A stretch of DNA of 64,000 nucleotides from Nonomuraea cypriaca (GCF_015645445.1 NZ_JADOGI010000029.1:1-64000), one strand, 5' to 3'; counted from the first letter of the stretch, positions 27,131 through 37,293 are shown. Notes: generated by a model from the letters alone, not told the origin. Numbers and translations: made by a program.

Positions 27131-28543
27131 GTGAGCACCGGACAGCCGCCGTATCCACAGGACGATTCCGGCGAGAACTCTGCGCCTGGCACGCCGGACT
27201 ACGGGCAGCAGTACCCGGGCCGCCACCCCGGCGAGCCCGATCCCGACGCCACTGTGGTCGGCTACCGGGCGGACGACGCCTACGGACAACCCCCGTACGG
27301 GCAGCAGCAGGGCTACGGCCAGCAGCAGCAGTACGGACAGCAGCAACAGTACGGACAGCAACCCCAACACGGGCAGCAGGGCTACGGCCAGCAACCCCAG
27401 CAGGGCCAGCAGCCCCAATACGGCCAGCAGCCGCAGTCCGGCCAGTACGGCCAGCAGGGCTACGGCCAGCAACCCCAATACGGCCAGCAGCCGCAGTCCC
27501 AGCCGGACTACGGCCAGCAACAGCAGTACGGCCAGCAACCCCAGTACGGCCAGCAGGACTACGGTCAGCAGCCGCAGTCCCAGCCGGGCTACGGCCAGCA
27601 ACAGCAGTACGGCCAGCAGCCCCAGTCCCAGTCCCAGCCCGACTACGGCCAGCAGGGCTATGGCCAGCAACCCCAGTACGGCCAGCAGCCGCAGTCCCAA
27701 CCGGACTACGGCCAGCAACAGCAGTACGGCCAGCAGCCCCAGTCCCAACCGGACTACGGCCAGCAACAGCAGTACGGCCAGCAGCCCCAGTCCCAGCCCG
27801 ACTACGGTCAGCAGGGCTACGGTCAGCAGGGCCAGTACGGTCAGCAGCAGTACGGCCAGCAGGGCTACGGTCAGCAGACCCAGCCCGGCTACGGCCAGCA
27901 GCAGCAGTACGGCCAGCCGCAGTACGGCGACCAGCAGCAGTACGGCCAGGCATACGGGCAGCCGCAGCAGGCAGGCTACGGCCAGGCGCCCTACGGCCAG
28001 CCCGGTTACGGGCCGGTCGGCGTGCAGCCGCCGGGTGCGCCGGCCCCGCTGGCGGAGTGGTGGCAGCGCCTGGTGGCGAGGATCGTCGACGGAGTCCTGT
28101 TCGGCATCGTGATGTTCCTGGTGACGCTCATCTTCAGCCTCATCTTCGTCGCGACCTACAACTCGTCCACCGGCGTCGAATCGGGGCTGTTCAGCTCGAC
28201 CGTCGTCAACATCCTGACCGCGCTCGTCCTGACCGTGGTCTACGTCGGTTACGACTTCTTCATGCACAAGATGAAGGGTCAGACGATCGGCAAGATGATC
28301 ATGGGGATCAAGGTCGTGCAGGTCGGCGGCCACGTGCCTCCGGGCGGCATCCCCACCGACGCGTCGGCCAAGCGGGCGCTCGTGACGTGGGGCGGCTACG
28401 TCCTCTACTTCCTGCCCGTGGTCGGGGGCCTGCTCGCCAGCGTCGCCTGCGGTCTGAACGGCGCCTCGCAGCTGTGGGACAAGCCGTTGCAGCAGACGTT
28501 CGCGGACAAGTTCGCGGGCACTGTGGTGGTGAAGATCAAGTAG
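27131..28543 (+). CDS. RDD family membrane protein with long YGQQ-repeat N-terminus
   Basis: A 470-residue protein in two parts. Residues about 20-300 are a low-complexity cytosolic tail built almost only of Gly, Gln, Tyr, Pro and Ser in tandem units such as [14 protein letters not shown] and GYGQQ, a prion-like composition. Residues about 310-465 are an RDD domain with three membrane helices ([16 protein letters not shown] with the Arg-Asp pair, [17 protein letters not shown]). The GTG at 27131 follows AGGTGA. The next gene encodes a second RDD protein without the tail. RDD proteins have been linked to ion or osmolyte transport, but no substrate can be assigned here. Confidence 0.88.
   Translation: MSTGQPPYPQDDSGENSAPGTPDYGQQYPGRHPGEPDPDATVVGYRADDAYGQPPYGQQQGYGQQQQYGQQQQYGQQPQHGQQGYGQQPQQGQQPQYGQQPQSGQYGQQGYGQQPQYGQQPQSQPDYGQQQQYGQQPQYGQQDYGQQPQSQPGYGQQQQYGQQPQSQSQPDYGQQGYGQQPQYGQQPQSQPDYGQQQQYGQQPQSQPDYGQQQQYGQQPQSQPDYGQQGYGQQGQYGQQQYGQQGYGQQTQPGYGQQQQYGQPQYGDQQQYGQAYGQPQQAGYGQAPYGQPGYGPVGVQPPGAPAPLAEWWQRLVARIVDGVLFGIVMFLVTLIFSLIFVATYNSSTGVESGLFSSTVVNILTALVLTVVYVGYDFFMHKMKGQTIGKMIMGIKVVQVGGHVPPGGIPTDASAKRALVTWGGYVLYFLPVVGGLLASVACGLNGASQLWDKPLQQTFADKFAGTVVVKIK
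27290..28010 (+). repeat. Tandem coding repeat for YGQQ units
   Basis: About 720 bp of imperfect tandem repeats of TACGGCCAGCAG-like units, often grouped as TACGGCCAGCAGCCGCAGTC. It lies inside the first RDD gene. Synonymous variation (CAG/CAA, GGC/GGT/GGA) between copies indicates selection on the peptide, or age, and not a recent simple-sequence expansion. Unit number may vary between strains. Confidence 0.88.
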
Positions 28544-28562
28544 CCCTCGCGACGGGTGAAAC

Positions 28563-28595
28563 CAGGGGCCGGCTTCCCGCCGGTCCCTGTGTTTT
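28563..28595 (+). terminator. Terminator after the repeat-RDD gene
   Basis: CAGGGGCCGGC and GCCGGTCCCTG pair (one mismatch) around a five-base loop, followed by TGTTTTGT. It lies 20 bases after the stop, so the second RDD gene needs its own promoter or read-through. Confidence 0.75.
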
Positions 28596-28653
28596 GTCCG
28601 CGTGGGCGTACCAGAATGGAGATCTCAGCCGTCGATGACGCGAGGTGGGGCTC

Positions 28654-29142
28654 ATGGCCGGGACCGCGCCGTTGGCGGGCGCGCTGCCCGCGGAATGGTG
28701 GGAACGGCTGGCCGCCCGGCTGATTGAAGCACTCGTCTTCGGGATCTTCTATTACATTCTGTTCATCGCACTGTGGGCCATCTTTCGAACTGTTGGGGTT
28801 CTGGAGGTCTTCGAGGGCCGACTGCCCGGCGTTTGCGCGTGGCTGGTGGCCGGGCTGGGTTATGCGGTGTACGACTGGCAGGCTCATTCCCGTCACGGAC
28901 GGACGTTCGGCAAGGCGATCATGAGGATTCGCCTGGCTCCGGCGGACCTGCCGAGCGGTGCCGCGCTGAAACGGACCCTGGTCTATCCGGCCCCGGTCAT
29001 GCTGATGGGGATTCCGGTCGTCAATCTGGTGGCCGGAATGCTGCTGTTCGGCGTCGGCTTGCTCATCCTGATCGACAAGCCGCTGGAGCGGGGGCCGCAC
29101 GACAGGCTGGCGGGAACACGTGTGGTGAAAGATCTTCGCTGA
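28654..29142 (+). CDS. RDD family membrane protein
   Basis: A 162-residue protein with three or four hydrophobic helices and the RDD signatures WWERLAARLIEALVFGIF near the N-terminus and GRTFGKAIMRIR in the middle; here the conserved Asp of the first helix is Glu. It ends PLERGPHDRLAGTRVVKDLR, the typical RDD C-terminus. It is a paralogue of the preceding gene without the repeat tail. ATG at 28654 follows GAGGTGGGG; a GTG at 28645 is possible. Confidence 0.87.
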   Translation: MAGTAPLAGALPAEWWERLAARLIEALVFGIFYYILFIALWAIFRTVGVLEVFEGRLPGVCAWLVAGLGYAVYDWQAHSRHGRTFGKAIMRIRLAPADLPSGAALKRTLVYPAPVMLMGIPVVNLVAGMLLFGVGLLILIDKPLERGPHDRLAGTRVVKDLR

Positions 29143-29355
29143 GCCTTCCGCACCTGGGCGGATGCCTTTTCGCAAAATTTTCGCTTGATCCGGTAAGGAG
29201 CCTGGAGAGACTGGCATTAGGCTATGGGACGTCCGGGTCGCCGGATGTTGGCGCCCCTGCCACATGCAGGGCATCTGTGTGCCGCTATGGTCGCGTGCGG
29301 GTGGTTGTCGCCTTGCGTGTCATGTGGGGCGCCGCGCCCTCGTGGTCGCGATCCA

Positions 29356-29372
29356 GGGCGCATAATGCGCCC
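29356..29372. promoter_or_regulatory. 17-bp perfect palindrome with an embedded -10-like box
   Basis: GGGCGCA-TAA-TGCGCCC is fully symmetric and contains CATAAT, a good -10 match, 34 bases upstream of the small membrane-protein gene that precedes lsr2. It could be an operator over the promoter of the small-gene/lsr2 unit. No cognate regulator is indicated. Confidence 0.5.
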
Positions 29373-29405
29373 CCGAAACCCCGCTAGCCGTGGAGGCGAG
29401 GACGA

Positions 29406-29552
29406 ATGGAAGCCCTTACAGACGTATTGTCAGCGCTCATCCCCCCGGTCGTGGTCGGCGGCGCCTTCATCTTTGGCGTTGTGAAGTTGGTCCGGTCCGA
29501 GGCCGTCGGAGGCCGCCGAAACCGTGAGGATCAGGCCGAGGGGCAGAACTGA
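29406..29552 (+). CDS. Small single-pass membrane protein upstream of lsr2
   Basis: A 48-residue frame: EALTDVLSALIPPVVVGGAF starts it, a hydrophobic helix spans about residues 7-27, then a charged tail (KLVRSEAVGGRRNREDQAEG). A strong GGAGGCGAGG lies just upstream of the ATG at 29406. It is too short for most gene callers. It ends 105 bp before lsr2 and may share its transcript. Function unknown. Confidence 0.65.
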   Translation: MEALTDVLSALIPPVVVGGAFIFGVVKLVRSEAVGGRRNREDQAEGQN

Positions 29553-29657
29553 TCGGCCAGTCAGCCGAATCCCCGTAGCGCTGAATTGTCTCCACGCCTT
29601 TCCGGGTATATGTTTGGGCAGGCGAATGAAACAATGCTCCGCGAAAGGATTGCGTAG

Positions 29658-29990
29658 ATGGCCAAGCAGATCCAGGAGATTCTCATCGATGACCTCGATG
29701 GGGGCGAGGCCAATGAGACGGTCGCCTTCGCTATTGACGGCTCCTCCTACGAGATTGACCTCAGCGACCTTAACGCGAAGAAGCTGAGGGACGCGCTCAC
29801 GCCTTTCGTGCAGCATGCGCGCAGGGCGGGCGCCGTGGCCACGCGTCGTCGTGGCCGGGGCGGCACTCGCGCGATGAGCCGGGAGAAGAGCTCGGAGATC
29901 CGGCAGTGGGCCAAGGCTCACGGTCTGCCGGTGAGCGAGCGCGGCCGCATCGCCTCCACCGTCGTGGAGAAGTACGAAGCGGCTCACTAA
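29658..29990 (+). CDS. lsr2: Lsr2 nucleoid-associated protein
   Basis: The 110-residue H-NS-like xenogeneic silencer of actinobacteria. The N-terminal dimerisation domain starts AKQIQEILIDDLDGGEANETV and continues SYEIDLSDLNAKKLRDAL; the C-terminal DNA-binding domain includes IRQWAKAHGLPVSERGRI, where the R-G-R hook inserts in the minor groove of AT-rich DNA. Normal length. The ATG follows AAAGGA. Neighbouring clpC downstream is a conserved actinobacterial linkage, though here they are 1.2 kb apart. Confidence 0.96.
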   Translation: MAKQIQEILIDDLDGGEANETVAFAIDGSSYEIDLSDLNAKKLRDALTPFVQHARRAGAVATRRRGRGGTRAMSREKSSEIRQWAKAHGLPVSERGRIASTVVEKYEAAH

Positions 29991-30007
29991 GGGAGCCATC
30001 TCTCGAC

Positions 30008-30058
30008 CATGCGCTTATGCCGTTCGCCTAGGACCCCGGCGGCCGCCATAAGCGCATG
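30008..30058. repeat. Inverted repeat downstream of lsr2
   Basis: CATGCGCTTATG (30008-30019) and CATAAGCGCATG (30047-30058) are exact 12-bp inverted copies separated by 27 bases that contain a further GC-rich fold. It begins 18 bases after the lsr2 stop. There is no T-run, so it may be a terminator of the actinomycete type, an mRNA 3' stabiliser or a protein-binding site. Confidence 0.65.
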
Positions 30059-30357
30059 ATCGTCTCTGGACGTTCTTGAATGCCTGGACGTCCCAGAAGA
30101 TGATCTCCCGACCTGTCCATATGCGGGCGTTTTGGCCGTGTGGTTCCGATCCTGGCACCGATTCACCGGCGGGCGCCCGTATATGTGGTCGTGCCGCACG
30201 TCCGTGCGGGCGAATGGCAGGCATACTCCCTTGAACGTACGCTCCGGGCCTTGCGCCGGAACGGCGTTTCATGAGACGGGCTCACGGGACGCGCCGGCGC
30301 AAATCTCGTGCCGTTAAGCCCCGCCGGCGATCTCCGGCTCGCCGGGCGTGTGGCGCG

Positions 30358-30710
30358 GAATGCCGTGTGTCTACGGATCTGCGCACATTGCCGGGTATAC
30401 GGGAGTGCGGAGAATGCCGAGTACCGCGGGCGCCGTCGGCACGCGGAATCCTCGGTCCTCCGGGCGGGTGGAATGCCGGGTCACCGGTGAGGGCCGGCAA
30501 TCTCGTACGCCGGAGGGCGCGGCGATCGTACGAAAACCCGCGTGGCGCGCGGGAGAGCCGGGAATGCGGTGACCCCGCAAGTGCGGCGCGGTCGCGAATG
30601 ATGTCCCACCGCTAGTACGGCGAGCGACCCGAATGCCGTCCCGCACCGGTTCGCGGAGTGCCGCGAATGTGCGGCGCACCAGTGTTGTGGAGTGTCTCGA
30701 ATGCCGCGTT
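30358..30710 (+). repeat. Degenerate GAATGCCG repeats with 34-bp phasing
   Basis: GAATGCCG occurs exactly at 30358, 30412, 30471, 30631 and 30699, with related GAATG or GAATC cores at 30446, 30562, 30596 and 30665. The cores at 30562, 30596, 30631, 30665 and 30699 are 34, 35, 34 and 34 bp apart, and 30412 to 30446 is also 34. The DNA between cores is loosely similar (CGGAGTGCCGC, CGGCGCGGTCGC), suggesting an old tandem array or an array of binding sites. Confidence 0.6.
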
Positions 30711-31017
30711 GCGAGGGCGATGAGTCTCATGATGCGAGATGAGATCGGTAATCCGGCTGACCGGATGCCGGCGCGAATACCGTGCGGGATGAGCGGTCCA
30801 CGCGGTGCCGTGCTGACGGCGTAGCCCGTCGGCTTGGCCAATCATTGAGTCGCCACATAGGATGATTGCGTAACAGATACGGACGCGGCATCTGTGATGC
30901 GTGGGCGAAGGCGCGACCCACCGCCGGCTCCGCCCAAGCGTCCGATGGCCGATCCGTGTGATCTGCGTACGCCGCCGGTGGCAATTTACGCCGCTTCGGT
31001 GAAGCGTCCCAAACATC

Positions 31018-31031
31018 GTTCGCTTGCGGCG
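31018..31031 (+). promoter_or_regulatory. ClgR-type operator upstream of clpC
   Basis: GTTCGC-TTGCG-GCG matches the published actinobacterial ClgR box GTTCGC-N5-GCG. ClgR activates clp and lon genes under proteotoxic stress in Streptomyces and corynebacteria. It lies about 185 bp upstream of the clpC start. Assignment is by motif and target gene. Confidence 0.6.
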
Positions 31032-31035
31032 TATC

Positions 31036-31063
31036 GGGAACACGTCACCCCCGAACAGTAGTT
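31036..31063 (+). promoter_or_regulatory. SigR-like promoter upstream of clpC
   Basis: GGGAAC followed after 19 bases by GTT resembles the SigR (SigH-family) consensus GGGAAT-N18-GTT. clpC is a known member of the thiol-stress regulon in Streptomyces. A separate TATAGA at 31105-31110 may be a housekeeping -10. The C at the last -35 position is a deviation. Confidence 0.45.
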
Positions 31064-31214
31064 GGATGGAGGGTGAACGCCCTGCTCTCGGGGAACGTCT
31101 CTGCTATAGAGCGTGTCAGCGGCAGTGGGCACGGTTCGCCGAGCCAGGGCTAGCATGCGGGATGACGGGACCGGATTTACCGGCCTGACTGACCGCTCTG
31201 TGAGGAGCGACGAG

Positions 31215-33716
<2,502 letters not shown>

Positions 33717-33736
33717 GGGCTCAGCCCAGGTTCGCC

Positions 33737-33778
33737 GGAAAGCCCCTGTGTGATTCGTCACACAGGGGCTTTCCCTTT
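33737..33778 (+). terminator. clpC intrinsic terminator
   Basis: A perfect 17-bp stem (GGAAAGCCCCTGTGTGA and its complement) with a TTCG tetraloop is followed by CTTTT, 20 bases after the clpC stop. This is the clearest intrinsic terminator in the window. Confidence 0.93.
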
Positions 33779-34240
33779 TGCCCGGGTTCGTCGGTTCTGG
33801 CGCCAGGGGCGGTGTGCGGGAGGGATCGGCCTCCCAAGAGATGGGGCTGGGTCAGGGTGTGCCGGCGTGCTCGGGGGCGCTGAGCTGGCCTCAGTCGGCT
33901 CGGGGTGTCGGGGTAAGTCGTTGGGTCCACCGTGCGTGCGGTAGTCGCTGCCCGGGGCGATGGGAGGCGTACACCGGCATTCTGGGGCGGCCGAACGCTG
34001 TCGTCGCTCGATTGCCGGGTGGAGCGGGGGTATGTTCACCACCGCAGGTAGTACTACACTGCGTAGAGCTTCGCCAAGTGAGTCGCAAGAGCGTGTTCCA
34101 GTCTGGGGGCTGCTCCCTGGGGAGTAGCGAGGAATCAACTCAGGGCGGACGCGTGCGCCACCCGAGAGCGGTCATGCTCGGCCAGGTGCCCACGTCCGAG
34201 GCGGGCGACGGGAACACACAAGAGAGCCCTGGAGGAACCG
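33779..34240. other. Intergenic stretch before the eboE-like gene
   Basis: About 460 bp with one long open frame on plus (33778-34260) that lacks a ribosome-binding site and family features and runs into the next gene in another frame, so it is not called. At 34043-34063 an imperfect inverted repeat CGCAG-GTAGTACTAC-A-CTGCG encloses the perfect palindrome GTAGTACTAC (34048-34057), a candidate operator or promoter element for the downstream gene. Confidence 0.5.
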
Positions 34241-35179
34241 ATGCGCCTGCGTCACGATGACGGAACGCTCGTTCACCTCGCCTACAACGCGGGTGTCCAC
34301 CCGGCGGAGGACCTGGAGAACCTGATCGCCCATCTGACCCGCTACGCGGTCCCGGTGCGCAAGCGGCTGGGCGTGGAGCGGATGGGCGTCGGCCTGTGGC
34401 TCTCCCCGAGCGTCGCCGACCATCTCACGGCCGACCGCATCGAGCTCGTACGCCTGCGCCGCTCCCTGGAGGAGCGCGGCCTCGAGGTCGTCAGCCTCAA
34501 CGGCACGGGCGGGCGCAACCAGGAGGTGCCAGGACCCGACTGGGCCAAGCCCGAGCGCTACCGCTACACCATGGCGCTGGCCAAGATCCTGGCGTTCCTG
34601 CTGCCGGAGGACGTGCGGTTCGGGAGCATCTCCACGATCCCGATCGGCTGGCGCCGCGACTGGCCCGCCGACCTGAACGCGATCGCCACCCGCCGCCTGG
34701 AGCGGCTGGCGCGCGAGCTGCGCGGCATCTACAGCGTGACAGGCAAGACGATCAGGGTCGGGTTCGAGCCGTGGCCCGGGTGTGTGCTGGAGACGACCGA
34801 GCAGGCGCTGGAGCGGGTGGGCGGCATCGACTCCGAGCACCTCGGCGTTTGCCTGGACGCCTGCCACCTGGCCTGCGGGGCCGAGGAGCCCGGCGCGGCG
34901 CTGCGGGGGCTCGCCGCGGCCGGGGCGCCCGTGGTCAAGCTGGGGCACGTGCACAACCACACCGATGAGACGCCGAGCACGGGCGGGGTGCTGACCGACA
35001 CGCTCACGGCGATGTTGTCGGGGGCGGTGAGCGGCAGCGCGCACATCGAGGTCGAGACGCACAACCTGTTCGTGCCCGGCCGGGCGAAGGGGCCGGGGGC
35101 GCTGGTCTCGCTGCTCGCCGAGGAGCTCGCCTGGGCCCGTACGAACCTCACGGGCCTGGGCCTCCAGCTCGCCGCCTAG
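34241..35179 (+). CDS. EboE-like TIM-barrel protein
   Basis: A 312-residue protein of the xylose-isomerase-like TIM-barrel class. The N-terminus RLRHDDGTLVHLAYNAGVHPAED and segments LGVGLWLSP-like (GVGLWLSPSVADHL), VVSLNGTGG and WAKPERYRYT match EboE, part of the six-gene ebo metabolite-traffic cluster that exports scytonemin or ebosin-type precursors. Metal-ligand-like residues appear in GFEPWPG, LDACHLA, KLGHVHNH and HIEVETHN. It is shorter than typical EboE (about 390) and no other ebo gene is nearby, so it may act alone as a sugar or polyol epimerase. The ATG follows GGAGGA. Confidence 0.75.
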   Translation: MRLRHDDGTLVHLAYNAGVHPAEDLENLIAHLTRYAVPVRKRLGVERMGVGLWLSPSVADHLTADRIELVRLRRSLEERGLEVVSLNGTGGRNQEVPGPDWAKPERYRYTMALAKILAFLLPEDVRFGSISTIPIGWRRDWPADLNAIATRRLERLARELRGIYSVTGKTIRVGFEPWPGCVLETTEQALERVGGIDSEHLGVCLDACHLACGAEEPGAALRGLAAAGAPVVKLGHVHNHTDETPSTGGVLTDTLTAMLSGAVSGSAHIEVETHNLFVPGRAKGPGALVSLLAEELAWARTNLTGLGLQLAA

Positions 35180-35368
35180 AGCGTGCCTTCACGGGCCTGG
35201 GCCCCAGTTCGCTCCCAGGTCGTGCCTTGACGGGCCTGGGCCCCCAGTTCGCCCAGGGCGCCTGTGTCTCCAGCTGGCCGCCTAGAGCGCGCCTCGCGGG
35301 CCCTGGGCCCCCGGTTCGCCGCCTGGAGCGTGCCTTACGGGGCCTCCGGCTGCCGCCTAGAGCGTGCC
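35149..35368. repeat. Degenerate repeats between the eboE-like and MarR genes
   Basis: Five imperfect copies of a unit made of ACGGGCCTGGGCCCCCAG and GCCGCCTAGAGCGTGCCTT lie head to tail. The first copy is the 3' end of the eboE-like gene including its stop, and the last is the 3' end of the MarR gene including its stop. The array seems to have grown by duplication of gene ends. Confidence 0.75.
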
Positions 35369-35821
35369 GAACCAGCCTGGGGTGTCGAGGCGCCACAGGT
35401 TGGCCGGGGTGACCTTGCGCAGGTCCGACTCCAGCGCCTGCAAGCGGTCCTCGCCGAGCTCACCGGCCCAGCGGGCGCGCAGGTCGTCGAAGATGCGGGC
35501 CGAGCGGCTCAGCGCGTCCAGTCCGTACGGGGTGAGCCGGGCGATCTTGCGTCGTGTGTCGTGCGGATCCGGAGTGCGTTCGACGTAGCCGATGCGTTCC
35601 AGGGTGTCGATGGTCTTGCCCGCGGCCTGCTTCGAGACGCCGAGCGCGCGGCCCAGCTCCACCGCCGTGCTGCCGTCCGGGCCGATCGCCTGCATGACGA
35701 ACCCGTGCATCGGGCGTATCTCCGGGTGGCCCTGGCGGGCGAGCTCGGCGTGGAGCTCGTCGATCAGCACCCTGAACGCGAGCAGCAGGCGTAGCGGCAG
35801 TTCGAAGCCTTGGCTTGACAT
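35357..35821 (-). CDS. MarR family transcriptional regulator
   Basis: A 154-residue winged-helix regulator: dimer helices ELPLRLLLAFRVLIDELHAEL, recognition region TAVELGRALGVSKQAAGKTI, wing YVERTPDPHDTRRKIARLT. It is transcribed away from a cupin gene and two palindromes lie in the 60-bp gap, so autoregulation and control of the cupin gene are likely. ATG at 35821 is preferred over the TTG at 35830. Confidence 0.9.
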   Translation of the reverse strand: MSSQGFELPLRLLLAFRVLIDELHAELARQGHPEIRPMHGFVMQAIGPDGSTAVELGRALGVSKQAAGKTIDTLERIGYVERTPDPHDTRRKIARLTPYGLDALSRSARIFDDLRARWAGELGEDRLQALESDLRKVTPANLWRLDTPGWFGTL

Positions 35822-35827
35822 GATAGA

Positions 35828-35859
35828 CAACCTGGTTAACTATATGGACAACGTAGTTG
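35828..35859. promoter_or_regulatory. Twin operators between MarR and cupin genes
   Basis: CAACCTGGTTA (35828-35838) and the perfect palindrome CAACGTAGTTG (35849-35859) share the form CAAC-N3-GTT and have centres 21 bp apart, two turns of the helix. They sit over both gene starts. They are the natural binding sites for the adjacent MarR protein. Confidence 0.65.
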
Positions 35860-35881
35860 CCTATCTTAGGGGGTTCAAGGC

Positions 35882-36259
35882 GTGACTGTCATTCGAAGCG
35901 CGGAGGCGCGGCGTTCGGAGACTCCTGGCGGGGTCATGACGACGTTCGCCTCACCGACGCAGGGTGGGGCCTCGCGGTCCCTGTGGCGGGTCGACGCGCG
36001 GCCCGGAGCCGAGGGGCCGGTGCACGACTTCGACGGCGAGCAGGTGTGGAGCTGGGTCGCCGGGGCGGCCGTCGTCGAGTTGGGGGACGAGCGGTTCGAG
36101 GTCGCCGCCGGGGATACCGTCGTCATGCCCGCGCGTACGGTGCGGCGCGTGCTGGCCGACCCCGCCGCCGGATACAGCGCCGTGGTCACCGCTCCAGCGG
36201 GCGCCCGAGCACTGGCCCCCGACGGAGCCGACTACGGCATCCCACCCTGGATCGCCTGA
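35882..36259 (+). CDS. Cupin domain protein
   Basis: A 125-residue single-domain cupin: RVDARPGAEGPVHDFDGEQVWSWVAG and ELGDERFEVAAGDTVVMPARTVRRVLADPA are the two conserved cupin motifs, though the usual His-x-His metal ligands are mostly absent (only one His). It may bind a ligand without a metal. The GTG at 35882 lies behind AGGGGG. It is divergent from, and probably controlled by, the MarR regulator. Confidence 0.8.
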   Translation: MTVIRSAEARRSETPGGVMTTFASPTQGGASRSLWRVDARPGAEGPVHDFDGEQVWSWVAGAAVVELGDERFEVAAGDTVVMPARTVRRVLADPAAGYSAVVTAPAGARALAPDGADYGIPPWIA

Positions 36260-36417
36260 CGAAACGCGCCCAGGCCGGCCCCACCCTCGGGCCGCACCGC
36301 CGAAACGAGCGTGACGGCTGTCCGCACCCTCGGGCGGCGCTGCCGAGATGGGCGTGATGGGTGCCCGCACTCTCGGGCGGAGCTGCGGAGGTGGCTGTGG
36401 TCGGCGGCTGGGGTGGG

Positions 36418-37293
36418 TTAGTTGTGGGGGAGGCGGTAGGTGTTGTCGGCGAGGGGCTCGGCCAGGCCGTCGGCGACGAGGCCGTCCAGGGCGCGCTCGC
36501 GTTGTGGCGCGTCGTCCCACACGGCGTCCAGGGCCGCCTTGGGGACGGGGCCGTGGGCTGAGCGCAGTACCTCCAGCAGGCGGCCGCGGCACTGGCGGTC
36601 GGTCCCCGCGTACGTCTGGCCCCTGCGTGCGGGACCGGCGTGCGGCGGTTTGCCGGCCAGCCGCCATGCGCACAGGTCGGTGATCGGGCAGTCGGCGCAG
36701 CGCGGGGCGCGGGCGGTGCACACGAGCGCCCCCAGCTCCATCACCGCCACGCCCCAGCGGGCCGCGCCCAACTCGGGCAGGAGCGCCTCCGCCAGCCGCC
36801 GCTCGGCCGCGGAGGTGGCCGTGGGCGGGTATTCCTCCGCGCGTACGGCCCTGGCGAAGACCCGGCGGACGTTCGTGTCCAGCACGGCGTGCCGGCCGCC
36901 GTACGCGAAGCTGGCGACCGCGGCGGCGGTGTACTCGCCGATGCCGGGCAGGGAGAGCAGGGTCGCGTGGTCGGACGGCACCTCGCCGCCGTGCTCCTCG
37001 GTGATGGCCCTGGCGCAGGCGTGCAGGCGCAGCGCCCTGCGGGGGTAGCCGAGCCGGCCCCAGTGGCGTACGGCCTCGCCCGGCTGCTCAGCCGCCAGCG
37101 CCTTGGGGTCCGGCCACCGGGTCATCCAGTCGTGCCAGACGGGCAGGACGCGGACGACGGGGGTCTGCTGCAGCATGATCTCGCTGACCAGCACGCCCCA
37201 CGGGGTCGCGTCCCCGGCACGCCACGGGAGGTCTCGGGCGTTGTCGTCGTACCACGCCAGAACGGGGGTGTGTAGGAGGTTCGGCTCAACCAC
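36418..37293 (-). CDS. mutY: A/G-specific adenine DNA glycosylase
   Basis: Removes adenine mispaired with 8-oxoguanine. The helix-hairpin-helix LPGIGEYTAAAVASFA with catalytic Asp in LDTNVRRVFAR, the EIMLQQTPV motif with the catalytic Glu region, and the [4Fe-4S] loop C-x6-C-x2-C-x5-C (CTARAPRCADCPITDLC) are all present. At 291 residues it lacks the full C-terminal MutT-like 8-oxoG recognition domain and keeps only a short one, as in many actinobacterial MutY proteins. GTG at 37293 starts the conserved part. Confidence 0.93.
   Translation of the reverse strand: MVEPNLLHTPVLAWYDDNARDLPWRAGDATPWGVLVSEIMLQQTPVVRVLPVWHDWMTRWPDPKALAAEQPGEAVRHWGRLGYPRRALRLHACARAITEEHGGEVPSDHATLLSLPGIGEYTAAAVASFAYGGRHAVLDTNVRRVFARAVRAEEYPPTATSAAERRLAEALLPELGAARWGVAVMELGALVCTARAPRCADCPITDLCAWRLAGKPPHAGPARRGQTYAGTDRQCRGRLLEVLRSAHGPVPKAALDAVWDDAPQRERALDGLVADGLAEPLADNTYRLPHN

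Larger units (their letters stand above)
29991..31214. other. 1.2-kb lsr2-clpC intergenic region
   Basis: No credible gene was found. Open frames here (for example 30271-30615 on plus and 30371-30841 on minus) encode Arg-rich peptides without ribosome-binding sites or family features. The stretch holds an inverted repeat just after lsr2, a series of GAATG-centred repeats at 34-35 bp spacing (30412-30710) and the clpC regulatory sites near 31018-31110. It is much longer than typical intergenic gaps in this window. Confidence 0.7.

Noticed and set aside
27290..28010. Non-coding satellite DNA
   Set aside because: The repeats stay in frame with the RDD domain and vary mainly at synonymous sites, so they are coding.
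30358..30710. CRISPR array
   Set aside because: The cores are short and degenerate, the intervening DNA is not a constant repeat plus unique spacers, and no cas gene is present.
30271..30841. Open frames in the lsr2-clpC gap (30271-30615 plus, 30371-30841 minus)
   Set aside because: Arg-rich products, no ribosome-binding sites, no family, and they overlap the repeat array.
33778..34260. A 160-codon plus-strand frame after clpC
   Set aside because: Starts inside the clpC terminator region, lacks a ribosome-binding site and runs into the eboE-like gene in another frame.
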